64,000 bases of DNA. Origin: Planctomycetales bacterium (GTDB taxonomy: Bacteria > Planctomycetota > Planctomycetia > Isosphaerales > Isosphaeraceae). Positions 16,775-25,020 of this stretch are shown piece by piece. The position numbers and the translations under genes were made by a program. Position 1 is the first letter of the stretch. Each line of letters opens with the position of its first letter. The stretch is taken from assembly GCA_027452145.1 (NCBI GenBank), contig DAIDHB010000287.1, positions 1-64,000 of the forward strand. The letters run 5' to 3'. The notes below the pieces were generated by a model. That model did no database searches, was not told where the DNA came from, and was given only the letters and a program-made list of their open reading frames with translations.

Positions 16775-18025
16775 ATGTCGCATCCGATTCGAAATCTGCC
16801 GGTCGTGCAGAACTGGTCGTGTCATGTCTGCGGCAACTGCTGCCGGACCCTCGTGGGACTGATCACCGACGAGGAGAAGCGCCGGATCGAGGCGCTCGAC
16901 CTCGCGAATGACCCGGAGGTCGCCCCCGGCCCGTGGTTCAAGCCGATGGTCCGGGGCGTCTACAGGTGGCGGTTGAACCATCGGCGCGAGGGAGGCTGCG
17001 TCTTCCTGACGGCCGAGAACCGCTGCCGGCTCCAGGAGCGTTTCGGCCCCGAGGTGAAGCCGTTCGTCTGCCGGATGTTCCCGTTCATGCTGATCCCCGC
17101 GGGCAATCACTGGCGGGTCGGCATGCGTTTCTCGTGCCCCTCGGCCGTGGCCAGTCGGGGGCGGCCGGTGGCCGACTCGCAGAAGGACCTGGTGCAGTTG
17201 TCCCACCTGCTGGAGTCGCACCTCGGCCGCTCGGCCGACGACGCGCCCGCCCCGTCGGTCCGGCGCGGTCGTGAGCTCGACTGGCCCGATGCGTGCCGCC
17301 TGGTTGACGTGCTGGTGGAGATCGTGCAGGACCGGCGCGACCGCCTCGAGCGGCGGCTGCGCAAATGCCTGGCGGTGGCGCGCATCTGCCGCGAGGGGAT
17401 GGAGGTTCGCGGCGGCCAGTTGAGCAAGTTCCTCCAGGCGGTCCGCTCGGCCGTCGATCCGGACGTCGCTCGCGACCCCGCCAGCCTTCCCCCGCCCGAC
17501 CGGTTCCTCGGCCGGGTCCTCTTCCGCGTCCTCCTGGCGATCTTCGCGCGGCACTATCGCGACGCCAGTCGGGCCTCGGGGCTCCGCCGGGCCCTGAACC
17601 GCGTGCGCGACGGCCTGAGCTTCGCCCGCGGCCGGGGCCGCGTCCCTCGCCTCAACGACTACCTGCCCGAGGTCCGCTTCGAGGACATCGAAGAGCGCCA
17701 CGGGATCCCGCCCGAGGCGGACGAGATCCTCGAGCGCTACTACGCGATCAAGCTGAGCTCGTTCCAGTTCTTCGGCCCGCCCAACTTCGAAAAGCCGATC
17801 TGGGACGGACTCGAGTCCCTGGTCCTCACCCTGCCGATGATCCTCTGGCTGAGCCGAGCCATGGCCGACCAGCCGCCGATGGAGGCCGTGCAGCGCGCGA
17901 TCCAGCTTGTCGACGACCACTTCGGCGGCGATGCAATGCTGGGTTTGCCCCACATCCGCTACCTCGAGCGCACCCTGGTCGAGCGCGGGGATCTCGAGAA
18001 GGTCGTGGCGTGGTACAGCCGGTGA
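16775..18025 (+). CDS. YkgJ-type cysteine-cluster (Zn/Fe-binding) protein
   Basis: This protein is 416 residues from the ATG at 16775, chosen because homologous domains begin near here, although no good ribosome site is visible; an ATG-like start further upstream at 16670 is possible. The N-terminus has the YkgJ/flagellin-methylase-type cluster: CHVCGNCC (residues about 16-23), CVFL, then NRCRLQ, then FVCRMFPF and SCPS. This pattern binds zinc or an iron-sulfur centre. The long C-terminal part (about 150-416) is helical and Arg-rich, with no recognised domain. Lysine N-methylases of flagellin share this cysteine pattern, so a radical-type modification role is conceivable but unproven. The gene is divergent from the DUF1501 gene. 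Confidence 0.75.
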   Translation: MSHPIRNLPVVQNWSCHVCGNCCRTLVGLITDEEKRRIEALDLANDPEVAPGPWFKPMVRGVYRWRLNHRREGGCVFLTAENRCRLQERFGPEVKPFVCRMFPFMLIPAGNHWRVGMRFSCPSAVASRGRPVADSQKDLVQLSHLLESHLGRSADDAPAPSVRRGRELDWPDACRLVDVLVEIVQDRRDRLERRLRKCLAVARICREGMEVRGGQLSKFLQAVRSAVDPDVARDPASLPPPDRFLGRVLFRVLLAIFARHYRDASRASGLRRALNRVRDGLSFARGRGRVPRLNDYLPEVRFEDIEERHGIPPEADEILERYYAIKLSSFQFFGPPNFEKPIWDGLESLVLTLPMILWLSRAMADQPPMEAVQRAIQLVDDHFGGDAMLGLPHIRYLERTLVERGDLEKVVAWYSR

Positions 18026-18308
18026 TCGACCCTGCATGTCGTTCACGAAGACCGACCGGCCTTGGGGAAGGATACGGGAACCGCGTTGCGCTCGCGCAGG
18101 GCGGCGATCTCACTCCGAAGCGACCGGATCCGGAGGTTCCGAGATTGCAATAGGCGGGACGCGCCCGCGCGGGAGTCCGCTCGGCGAACTCCCGCCGCAG
18201 TCTGACGCAGGGGTCGAGTCACATCCGGCGCCCGGCGGTCGGAACGGCCCAGGTCAGGGCCTCGCGATCCTGACGCCCGGGCACCGTCGGCGCCCCGGGG
18301 TTCGGGGT

Positions 18309-18695
18309 TCAGGCCGCCGCCCCGATCCGCCCCTCGGGCGCTGGGACGAGCGACGGCCGGGTCCTGGTGATCATCGCCACGCCTGCCTCGGCCAGACCGA
18401 CGGCGACGTGCGGCAGCCAGATGGAATCCGCGAACCCGAAGAGCCACGGCGAGGCCGCCAGCAGCAGGCCGCCCATCACGTCGAGTGCCAGATGGACCGG
18501 CATGGGGATCAGGCCCGAGGCGCCCAGCTCGTAGCGGGTCAGCATGCTGTAGACGATCACGCCGCACCCCATGAGCGCCGGCAGCCACGTGGCGACCCCC
18601 GCGCCGAAGTTGAGCGTCAGCGGGGCCACCACCAGCAGGGCACCCATCATGTAGTCCAGATACCCGTGAATCCGCGTCGGCAAGATGCCCAACAT
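18309..18695 (-). CDS. SPW-motif integral membrane protein
   Basis: This 128-residue protein has a strong AGGAGGAG 5 bases before its ATG. It has four predicted membrane segments and begins with the RIHGYLDYMMGALLVVAP block typical of SPW proteins. It contains the eponymous AASPWLFGF near residue 85. SPW proteins are small bacterial membrane proteins of unknown function. Some homologues carry two SPW repeats, but this one has a single SPW. The stretch between it and the cysteine-cluster gene (18026-18308) shows no gene. Confidence 0.8.
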   Translation of the reverse strand: MLGILPTRIHGYLDYMMGALLVVAPLTLNFGAGVATWLPALMGCGVIVYSMLTRYELGASGLIPMPVHLALDVMGGLLLAASPWLFGFADSIWLPHVAVGLAEAGVAMITRTRPSLVPAPEGRIGAAA

Positions 18696-18877
18696 ATTTT
18701 CTCCTCCTGTCATTCGGGGAGTTTGAATGTCGTCCACTTCCTGGATGGGGACGCAAGCGGTGTGCCAGCCGGCGTGCAGCCTCGCGACCCGGGGTTGCCC
18801 GATCGATGGCGCCGATCGCAATCAGGCGGCCGGCACCGGGCACGTCCCAGGCATCTGGAAGAGCAGTCAACCCGCCG

Positions 18878-18902
18878 ACCCGCGCCACTCCTCGGCGCGG
18901 GT
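18878..18902. promoter_or_regulatory. Perfect 9-bp inverted repeat in a divergent intergenic region
   Basis: ACCCGCGCC and GGCGCGGGT flank a 7-base loop, 76 bases before the start of the small + strand gene at 18979. An A+T-richer stretch (GTTGTACACTATCGATTGG) follows and could hold a promoter. An operator, a terminator or a REP element are all possible; nothing further can be said. Confidence 0.35.
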
Positions 18903-18978
18903 GCCTCGGTGTTGTACACTATCGATTGGAATGATCCGGGTTCTGGAATCCAGCCAGTCGACCGTGCGAGCTTACCGC

Positions 18979-19209
18979 ATGACCGTCCAGCAACTTCGAA
19001 CCGCCCATCGGGCGGCTCCGTTCCGGCCATTCACCATCCACATGGCCGATGGCCGTTCGTTTCACGTTCCCCATCCCGATTTCCTCTCGATGTCGCCGAC
19101 AGGCCGCACGGTGATCGTCTATCAGGAGGACGACGAATTCAGCATCCTCGACCTGCTCCTGATGACCGAGATCGAGGTGGCCTCTCCGTCATCGGCGCCG
19201 CGAACCTGA
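18979..19209 (+). CDS. Small conserved planctomycete hypothetical protein
   Basis: This 76-residue protein starts MTVQQLRTAHRAAPFRPFTI and continues with ADGRSFHVPHPDFLSMSPTG, then RTVIVYQ, then ILDLLLMTEIEV. It is a compact beta-rich protein of a type that appears many times in planctomycete genomes, with PFRPFTIHxADGR as its hallmark. The function is unknown. The ATG at 18979 is chosen because the family begins at this residue; the reading frame continues upstream but is not conserved-looking. No strong ribosome site is visible. It is divergent from the SPW gene. Confidence 0.7.
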   Translation: MTVQQLRTAHRAAPFRPFTIHMADGRSFHVPHPDFLSMSPTGRTVIVYQEDDEFSILDLLLMTEIEVASPSSAPRT

Positions 19210-19257
19210 TCGGCGCGGGGCGGGCTGCCGCACTTGCGCCGATGCCCGAAATACCGG

Positions 19258-19547
19258 CACTCCTCGCCGAACACCAGCCGGGGCGAGGTCAGCCCATGCG
19301 GATCGGTCCTTGCTCCTTCGGGGCGTCCAGCGGTGATGCCCGGCGAGGAGTCTCGGGAATCGACCACGAATCACACGAAGGGCACGAATCCGGTAGAGGC
19401 CGAGGCGGTCCCGATCCGTGGTATTCGTGCCATTCGTGGTGACGATTCCCTTCCTCGGCGGAGTCAGCTCCCCGCGCCGAACAGTCCGTCACCCGGTTGT
19501 GCATCGCTCGCGGGTGGGCGCTTGGCGGTGGTGTTCGGCGAGGAGTG
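19258..19547. repeat. Inverted-repeat-bounded intergenic element (family C)
   Basis: Two exact inverted copies of a 19-base sequence (19258-19276 and 19529-19547) bound about 290 bases. A second, nested imperfect inverted repeat has arms 19357-19389 and 19423-19448 (ACCACGAAT and GGCACGAAT on the left, ATTCGTGCC and ATTCGTGGT on the right). No coding frame with a recognisable product lies inside. The structure is compatible with a MITE-like element. A third copy of the 19-mer is at 168-186. Confidence 0.55.
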
Positions 19548-19608
19548 TCGAAATGCCCATCGTGCCCGGGTCGTGCGGATTCCCTTGCCGGCGTGGCCTC
19601 CCGGCACC

Positions 19609-20760
19609 TCACAGGGCCGCTTCGAGGATTCCCCGCAGCTCGTCGTCGGACAGCTCCACGGGGTTACCCCGCATGCTGCTGGCCCGCCGGGCGAGCGGGA
19701 CGATCCGGCCGCAATCGGCGGCGGACAGCCCGGCCTCGCTCAGCGTCGGGATCTTCAGCTCGGCACAGAGCCGTCGGACCCAGGACACGCCGTCGCGGAC
19801 GCTCGCCCCGGGGTCATCAGTCAGGATCCGGGCGACCTCGAGATAGCGCCCCAGGATCGCCGGATCGCCCCGTTCCTCGACCGCGCGAATGTTGGCCTCC
19901 ATGACGAACGGCAAGAGCCGGGCGCAGATGGCCCCGTGGGCCTGCCCGGTGACGCCGCCCAGGACGCCGGCAAACCCGTGCACCGCGCCGAGCCGGGCGT
20001 TCGCCAGGGCGATCCCGCCGCACAGCGACGCCAGCGCCATGTCCTCGCGGGCGTCGAGGTCCGAGCCGTCTCGATACGCTTTCTCCAGCGACCGGGCCGC
20101 CCGCGGCAGCCCCTCGCGGCAGACGCCGTCGGTGAGCGGGTTGGCGGCGTTGCAGACGAGCGGCTCGATCAACTGCGTCAGCGCATCGAGCCCGGTGAAG
20201 GCCGTGACCTCGGGCGGGAGCGACCGGGTCAGCTCGGGATCGACGACCGCCGCGCGGGCCAGCAGGAGATGGCTCCGCAGGCTGACCTTCACCCGGTGCT
20301 CGGGGACGTCCAGGACCGAGTTGCGCGTCACCTCGGCGCCGGTGCCCGCCGTGGTGGGCACGGCGACGAAGGGCACGCCAGGGTGGAGCAGCGGCCGGCC
20401 GCCGCCCACCGCCTCCAGGTAGTCCAGGGCCGCTCCCGCGTTGGCGAGCAGGCCCGCCACGGCCTTCCCGGCGTCGATCACGCTGCCACCGCCCTGGGCG
20501 ATCACCAGGTCGCAACCCTCGGCGCGAGCGGCCGCCGCCGCTCGATCGACCAGGTGCGTGGTGGGCTCGCCGCCCGCGAGGAAGAACACCGGGCGGACGC
20601 CGGCCTCTTCCAGGCCTGCGGCCATCGCCTCGCGTCCGCGGCCCGACTCGCCCAGCACCACGAAGGCCCGTCGGCCGAGTTCCCGGGCCAGCGCGGGGAT
20701 CTGCCGCGAGGCGCCACGCCCGAAGATGATGCGTCCGGCGGTGGCGAACTCGAAATTCAT
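19609..20760 (-). CDS. Iron-containing alcohol dehydrogenase family protein
   Basis: This 383-residue protein starts [16 protein letters not shown], typical of family III (Fe) dehydrogenases. NAD(P) binding is shown by the [14 protein letters not shown] segment and by [14 protein letters not shown]. Metal ligands are the Asp in VVDPELT and His residues in AVHGFAG and [14 protein letters not shown]. Length and motifs are normal for alcohol or maleylacetate-type reductases acting on small aldehydes, ketones or dicarboxylates. Its start codon overlaps the stop of the upstream ABM gene in an ATGA arrangement. This suggests coupled translation and a shared pathway: an oxygenase or isomerase step followed by reduction. 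Confidence 0.9.
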   Translation of the reverse strand: MNFEFATAGRIIFGRGASRQIPALARELGRRAFVVLGESGRGREAMAAGLEEAGVRPVFFLAGGEPTTHLVDRAAAAARAEGCDLVIAQGGGSVIDAGKAVAGLLANAGAALDYLEAVGGGRPLLHPGVPFVAVPTTAGTGAEVTRNSVLDVPEHRVKVSLRSHLLLARAAVVDPELTRSLPPEVTAFTGLDALTQLIEPLVCNAANPLTDGVCREGLPRAARSLEKAYRDGSDLDAREDMALASLCGGIALANARLGAVHGFAGVLGGVTGQAHGAICARLLPFVMEANIRAVEERGDPAILGRYLEVARILTDDPGASVRDGVSWVRRLCAELKIPTLSEAGLSAADCGRIVPLARRASSMRGNPVELSDDELRGILEAAL

Positions 20761-21062
20761 GGCTGCCCCGCTTCCGGGTACACCCGGTCGAACTTCACGC
20801 TGGATCGCGGCACCGCCATCATGTCGGCCACGGTCTCGGCCCACCGCTTGTAATGGGCCGTCTGCTTGTGGGCCGCCGGCGCCTCGGCCGTGCGGTAGAC
20901 CTCGACCAGCAGGAACCGCGCCGGGTCGTCCTGCTGCTGGAGCACGTCGAACCGCGCGATCCCCGGCTCCAGCAGGCTGTTCCGCGAGTTCTCGATGCAG
21001 GCCGCCTTGAAGGCCTCGACCTGGTCCGGCTTGACCTGGATATGAACATGAACGATCAGCAT
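20757..21062 (-). CDS. Antibiotic biosynthesis monooxygenase (ABM)/LsrG-like protein
   Basis: This 101-residue protein begins [19 protein letters not shown], the beta-strand start of the dimeric ferredoxin-like ABM fold. It continues with [20 protein letters not shown] and then [20 protein letters not shown] and DMMAVPRS. The pattern fits LsrG/YgiN-like small enzymes, which isomerise or oxidise quinol-like or phospho-AI-2 substrates. No lsr genes are present, so LsrG function is not assigned. The start at 21062 matches the family N-terminus; the ribosome site is weak. It overlaps the dehydrogenase gene by 4 bp and is probably co-transcribed with it. Confidence 0.82.
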   Translation of the reverse strand: MLIVHVHIQVKPDQVEAFKAACIENSRNSLLEPGIARFDVLQQQDDPARFLLVEVYRTAEAPAAHKQTAHYKRWAETVADMMAVPRSSVKFDRVYPEAGQP

Positions 21063-21281
21063 GAGGCCCTTAGCCCATCTTTGATGTCGAGGAAGATGAT
21101 GCACGACGAACGGCCGTCGGGGGCAGGATGGCCGCCGAGGGGCCCCGGTCATTCTACCAGCTTGCGGCGGCATCCGCCCCGGACTCGCAGGCGACGTTAC
21201 GCCGTCCTGCGACCGATCCGGACCAATCGATTCCGTGATTTCCCGGTGCGGCCCATTTGAAGGGAGACCTCGCGGCGCGTG

Positions 21282-22064
21282 TCACCTCGCGAGGAACCGG
21301 CGCCAGATCTCGTCGAGCGCCTCCGCGGCCCCTGCGGCGATCCTGACTTCGACCCGCGACGTCACGGCCGTCGCCTCGGGGTTGATCTCGACCGTCGGGA
21401 CTCCCGCGTCGCGCGCCTGGAGCACCGGTTCGGCGATGTACGGGAACAGGCTGCTCGTCCCCACGCTGAACACCAGGTCGAATCCCGTGTCCAGCTCCGA
21501 CCACAGGCGCGCGACCTTGTCCTCGGGCAGGTCCTCGCCGAACAGGACGACGACCGGCCGGACGATCGCCCGGCACCGCGGGCAGCGGGGGGGCAGGTTG
21601 AGGGCCGAGTAGTCCGTCACCGACGTGCGATGATCGCAGCGGGTGCAGGCCAGCTCGTGGAGGTCGCCGTGGATGTCGATGACCTGGCGCGACCCGGCGC
21701 GGCGATGCAGGCCGTCGACGTTCTGGGTGAGCGTCCAGACGGCGTCGAAATGGCCTTCCATCTCGGCGATGACGTGATGTCCGCGATTCGGGACGGCCGC
21801 CCGCGTGGGACGCTCCAGCTCGATGATCGACTCCCAGGTCACCTCCGGCCGGACGGCGAACACGTCGCCGGAGAGGACCACCTCGATGGGCAGCCCGTGC
21901 CGGGTCATCTGCCCGGCCTCGTAAAGCCCCGCGGGTCCGCGATAGGTCGGGAGCCCGGAATCGGCCGAGAGGCCGGCGCCGGTGATGAACAGCAGGCGAC
22001 GGGCGTCGCCCAGCAGCCCGACAACGTGATCGATCGCCCGGTGATCGGCCTGAGACAGCGGCAT
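21282..22064 (-). CDS. cobB: Sir2-family NAD-dependent protein deacylase
   Basis: This 260-residue protein has AGGAA 8 bases before its ATG at 22064. NAD-binding and catalytic motifs are complete: GAGLSADSGLPTYRG, TQNVDGLHRRAGS and catalytic His in IDIHGDLHEL. It has a zinc site CTRC and CPRC, then GEDLPEDK, then VGTSSLFPYIAEP. CobB-type sirtuins remove acetyl or other acyl groups from lysines using NAD. The zinc module is intact, so activity is expected. It is followed by about 220 bp before the ABM gene, so it may be a separate transcription unit. Confidence 0.92.
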   Translation of the reverse strand: MPLSQADHRAIDHVVGLLGDARRLLFITGAGLSADSGLPTYRGPAGLYEAGQMTRHGLPIEVVLSGDVFAVRPEVTWESIIELERPTRAAVPNRGHHVIAEMEGHFDAVWTLTQNVDGLHRRAGSRQVIDIHGDLHELACTRCDHRTSVTDYSALNLPPRCPRCRAIVRPVVVLFGEDLPEDKVARLWSELDTGFDLVFSVGTSSLFPYIAEPVLQARDAGVPTVEINPEATAVTSRVEVRIAAGAAEALDEIWRRFLAR

Positions 22065-22160
22065 GGTCGAACTTCCTCGAGACCTGCTTCGACGCGTATT
22101 CCGATTGGCCGGGTGCTCACTCCGGCAGACCCACAACTCGGTCCACTTCGCGACCGGCCG

Positions 22161-22589
22161 TCAGGCGCCGCCGGCGCGGCGGCGCCTCGATCGACCGGCC
22201 CGGCCGCCTTTCCCGCCGTGGTTCGCGCCACCCGGATCGTGCGTTCCATGCGAGAGGTCCGCTGGCGTCACCAGGAAGGCCCCTCTGAGTTTCTCCTCGA
22301 CCAGCGAATTCAGGCTCACCCCCCGCTCCTCCGCGGCGTGGGACATGACACGGTGGAGCTGCGGGTCGATGCGCAGGACGAACTGTCCGGAGAACGGCTT
22401 CTCCGGATTCTCACCGCGCCCGGCGCAGAATTCCAGGTAGTCATCGACGGAATCGTGGAACGCCCGGATGACCTCGGCGACGGAATCCCCCTGAAACGTG
22501 ATCCCGTCTCGCAGGCTGATCACATGCCCGAAGAGGGTGCCCGAATCCTCGTCGAACTCGACGACTCCCGTATAGCCCTTGTATTCCAT
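22161..22589 (-). CDS. Orphan HicB-family antitoxin-like protein
   Basis: This 142-residue protein starts MEYKGYTGVVEFDEDSGTLF, the partial RNase H fold of HicB. The HGITFQG-type strand (DGITFQGDSVAEVIRAFHDS) follows, then a C-terminal ribbon-helix-helix-like part (FVLRIDPQLHRVMSHAAEER). Residues after about 120 are a Gly/Arg-rich tail that is unusual for HicB. HicB normally neutralises the HicA mRNA interferase encoded next to it. No HicA-like frame is visible within several hundred bases on either side. It may act as a DNA-binding regulator only, or in trans. Confidence 0.8.
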   Translation of the reverse strand: MEYKGYTGVVEFDEDSGTLFGHVISLRDGITFQGDSVAEVIRAFHDSVDDYLEFCAGRGENPEKPFSGQFVLRIDPQLHRVMSHAAEERGVSLNSLVEEKLRGAFLVTPADLSHGTHDPGGANHGGKGGRAGRSRRRRAGGA

Positions 22590-22798
22590 GGCGGATTCTA
22601 AGGATTCTCTTCCTCCGGGCCCCGGATCCCGCCGGCTACGGCCCGAGGTCGTTCAGCCTTTCCGGGCCGACGCGGTCCCGCCCGATCCGGTCGATTCCCG
22701 CGGGCCGTCCACCCCGCGTCCGACACGCTGGCCTTCATCGGTTCTCGCGACGAGAACCCTGCCGCGCGCCCGGCGTCGAACCTTCGGCGGCCCTTGTC

Positions 22799-22832
22799 AT
22801 TGTCGGACAACATTGATAACCTGTCTGACAAT
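22799..22832 (+). promoter_or_regulatory. Probable autoregulatory operator/promoter of the RHH-PIN pair
   Basis: ATTGTCGGACA (22799-22809) and TGTCTGACAAT (22822-22832) form an inverted repeat matching at 10 of 11 positions with a 12-base centre, 25 bases before the antitoxin start. Ribbon-helix-helix antitoxins commonly bind such paired half-sites. A TTGTCA at 22794 and a weak TAACCT at 22817, 17 bases apart, could be the promoter elements covered by the operator. Confidence 0.55.
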
Positions 22833-22857
22833 CGGGAACGTCCGAACTGGAGGGGCC

Positions 22858-23103
22858 GTGGAACGGATCAACGTCCGGGTCGAGCCTCGGCTGAAGCGTG
22901 AACTGGAGGCGGAGGCGCGGAAACAGGGCGTCCGGCCCTCGGATGTCGTCCGCCGTGCGCTCGAGGAACATCTCCGGCCATGTGTCCGGCGCGCCAGTTG
23001 CCGCGAGCTCGCCGAGCGGCTCGAGATCCTGGGAGTCGCAGAGGGGTTGCCTGCCGACCTCAGCACCAACTCGGACCACATGGAGGGCTTCGGGCGTGGC
23101 TGA
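22858..23103 (+). CDS. Ribbon-helix-helix antitoxin of a VapBC-like pair
   Basis: This 81-residue protein starts with GTG, 4 bases after a strong GGAGG. Residues 1-45 (ERINVRVEPRLKRELEAEAR, then RPSDVVRRALEEHL) are a ribbon-helix-helix DNA-binding domain. The C-terminal part (REQ-free, with ELAERLEILGVAEGLP and DLSTNSDHMEGFG) matches the toxin-wrapping tails of such antitoxins. The gene overlaps the PIN toxin start by 8 bp, the usual coupling. An inverted repeat upstream fits autoregulation. Confidence 0.85.
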   Translation: MERINVRVEPRLKRELEAEARKQGVRPSDVVRRALEEHLRPCVRRASCRELAERLEILGVAEGLPADLSTNSDHMEGFGRG

Positions 23104-23518
23104 GCGGATCCTGGTCGACACCGGGCCGATCGTCGCCATCTTCTCGAAGGACGATGCCCATCATGACCTCTGCGCCGAAACCCTGGAATCCCTGACGCCT
23201 CCTCTGCTCTCCTGCTGGCCCGTGCTGACCGAAGCTGCCTGGCTGCTACGCGCGCGGCCCGAGGTTGTGGAGAAGCTGTTCGCCGCTCTCGAGGGCGGAC
23301 TATTCGCCCTGCTCCCGCTCGTGGCGGGGGACATCCCAGGCGTCGCCAGTTTTCTCAAGCGTTACAGATCGGCCCACCTCCAGCTCGCCGACGCGGCGCT
23401 CGCCCATCTCGCCGAGCGAGAGGGAATCCGCCGAATCTTCACGCTCGACCGGCGTGATTTCACGATCGTCCGCCTGAAAGGGAATCGCAGGCTCAGGCTC
23501 ATCCCGCAGGGGCCGTGA
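23096..23518 (+). CDS. PIN-domain toxin (VapC-like RNase)
   Basis: This 140-residue protein starts with GTG at 23096, overlapping the antitoxin. PIN-domain acidic residues are visible: Asp in ILVDTGPIVAIF, Glu in VLTEAAWLL, Asp in LADAALAHLAE and Asp in TLDRRDF. These would bind Mg and cleave RNA. The size is normal. No other domain is seen. With the RHH antitoxin it forms a complete type II toxin-antitoxin module. It lies 340 bp upstream of the sensor kinase, apparently as an independent unit. Confidence 0.88.
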   Translation: MAERILVDTGPIVAIFSKDDAHHDLCAETLESLTPPLLSCWPVLTEAAWLLRARPEVVEKLFAALEGGLFALLPLVAGDIPGVASFLKRYRSAHLQLADAALAHLAEREGIRRIFTLDRRDFTIVRLKGNRRLRLIPQGP

Positions 23519-23859
23519 CCTCTGTTTCGGCCGTGTCCCGTCGGGCACACGTCCCGCGAAACCGCCCTGCGCGCGGCCGGCCAGAGCCGGGTCTGCGACA
23601 CCCGGAGGCTGCCCGCGAACAGTCCCCGCCCGATCGTGGCATGCGGCGGCATGGGCTTTGCCTGCTGGTTGGCCGAGCCACCGGCGAGGCGACGGCACGC
23701 CGTTCGCTGCGGTGCGAAATCCATGCCCTGCGGGCGGCCTGGGGTCGCACCCTTCGAGTGTCGGGGGCATGTTTTCAAGAGTCCGACGGGCCGACGCCAC
23801 CGGTCACGGAGCCGGCGATCGGACGGGCCATGGCCCTCGGACGATGCGGAGTGGGACGG
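23519..23859. other. Gene-free stretch before the kinase-KaiC-receiver set
   Basis: Open frames exist on both strands but none has a ribosome site or a recognisable product. The kinase frame extends upstream through this region but its composition is unlike the kinase. The promoter of the three-gene set presumably lies here; a GTTTTCAAGAG patch near 23770 is the only A+T-rich spot. Confidence 0.4.
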
Positions 23860-24993
23860 ATGCCAGGCATCGACCCCGAACAGCGGCTGGCCTGGCTATA
23901 CGCCGTCCTCAACCTGCTGCCCTCGCCGGCCCAGCTCGTCGAGCACGGCTCCGGGCGCATCCGGTTCGCCAACGGGGCGGCCCGGATCCTGCTGCCCCTC
24001 GAGGCGGATAGCGGACGGGAGCCCGCGCGGGCCGACGCGACCGATGCCCAGGGCCGCAGGATTCCCCCAGAACAGTGGCCCCACCGGCGGGCGGCGCGCG
24101 GTGAACTGCTCGACGGCGTGGAGATCACCTGGCACCGTGGCGGCGAGCGGTCCTCGTTCCTCGTCTCCTCGGGCTCCGTGCCGGCCTGGGACGGTGAGAC
24201 CTCCCTGGTGCTGCTCACCTATAGCGACATCGGTCGCCTCCGGCGCACCGAGCAGGAGCTGCGCGAGGCGGTCCGTGTCCGCGACGAGTTCGTCTCGGTC
24301 GCCTCCCACGAGCTGAAGGACCCGCTCGCCGCGCTGTTGCTCTGCGTCGGCTTCCTGCGACGCCTGCTGCAAAAGCACGGCGCCGTCCCCGCCGACCTGC
24401 TCCGCGAGCGGCTGGAGTTCGGCGAGCGGCAGGGGCAGCGGCTCGGCCGGATGATCGACAACCTGCTGGATGTCTCGCGGATCGACCACGGCCGGCTCCA
24501 GCTCCAGGTCGAGGCGCTGGACCTGCGCGACCTGGTGCACGACGTGGTGGGGCGCTACCAGGAGCAGGCCCGCGAGGCTGGCTCGCTTCTCGTCGTCGAG
24601 CCGTCCGGGCCGGTCGTCGGCGACTTCGACCGCCTCCAGCTCGAACACGCGCTCGGCAACCTGGTGTCCAACGCCCTGAAATACGGGGCCGCTCGGCCCG
24701 TGACGATCCGCCTCGGCGGCGATGAGGCGGCCGCGACGATGGAGGTCGAGGACCATGGCATCGGGATCGCCGAGGCCGACCATGGGCGGATCTTCGAGCG
24801 GTTCCAGCGGGCCGCCGACGGCCATCGCGAGCAGAGCCTCGGCCTGGGGCTGTACATCGTCCGCTCCGTCGTCGACGCGCACGGCGGCTCGATCGGCGTG
24901 CGCAGCGAGGCCGGGCGAGGGACGACGTTCGTCGTCGAGCTGCCCCGGAGGCAACTGCCGGCCGGCGCGAGCGGGCCCCGGGCGGCGGAATGA
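23860..24993 (+). CDS. Soluble PAS-type sensor histidine kinase
   Basis: This 377-residue protein uses the ATG at 23860 with GGAG 8 bases upstream. Residues about 10-125 form a PAS-like sensor (AQLVEHGSGRIRFANGAARILL, ending VLLTYSDIGRLR). A HisKA helix follows with phospho-accepting His150 in FVSVASHELKDPLAALL. The HATPase_c domain has its N box (NLVSNALKYG), G1 (DHGIGIAE), F box (IFERFQRA) and G2 (SLGLGLYIVR). There are no membrane segments, so the signal is cytoplasmic. The gene is 27 bp before a KaiC-like ATPase that overlaps a lone receiver gene. The three form a likely signalling unit in which the KaiC protein could control or receive the kinase's output. Confidence 0.9.
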   Translation: MPGIDPEQRLAWLYAVLNLLPSPAQLVEHGSGRIRFANGAARILLPLEADSGREPARADATDAQGRRIPPEQWPHRRAARGELLDGVEITWHRGGERSSFLVSSGSVPAWDGETSLVLLTYSDIGRLRRTEQELREAVRVRDEFVSVASHELKDPLAALLLCVGFLRRLLQKHGAVPADLLRERLEFGERQGQRLGRMIDNLLDVSRIDHGRLQLQVEALDLRDLVHDVVGRYQEQAREAGSLLVVEPSGPVVGDFDRLQLEHALGNLVSNALKYGAARPVTIRLGGDEAAATMEVEDHGIGIAEADHGRIFERFQRAADGHREQSLGLGLYIVRSVVDAHGGSIGVRSEAGRGTTFVVELPRRQLPAGASGPRAAE

Positions 24994-25020
24994 TCGTGCG
25001 CGAATGGGGAGGGTATGTCG

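Noticed and set aside
20757-21062. Calling the ABM protein LsrG and inferring AI-2 processing
   Set aside because: Sequence resemblance exists, but no lsrK, lsrF, lsrR or transporter genes are nearby, and the ABM fold is used for many reactions.
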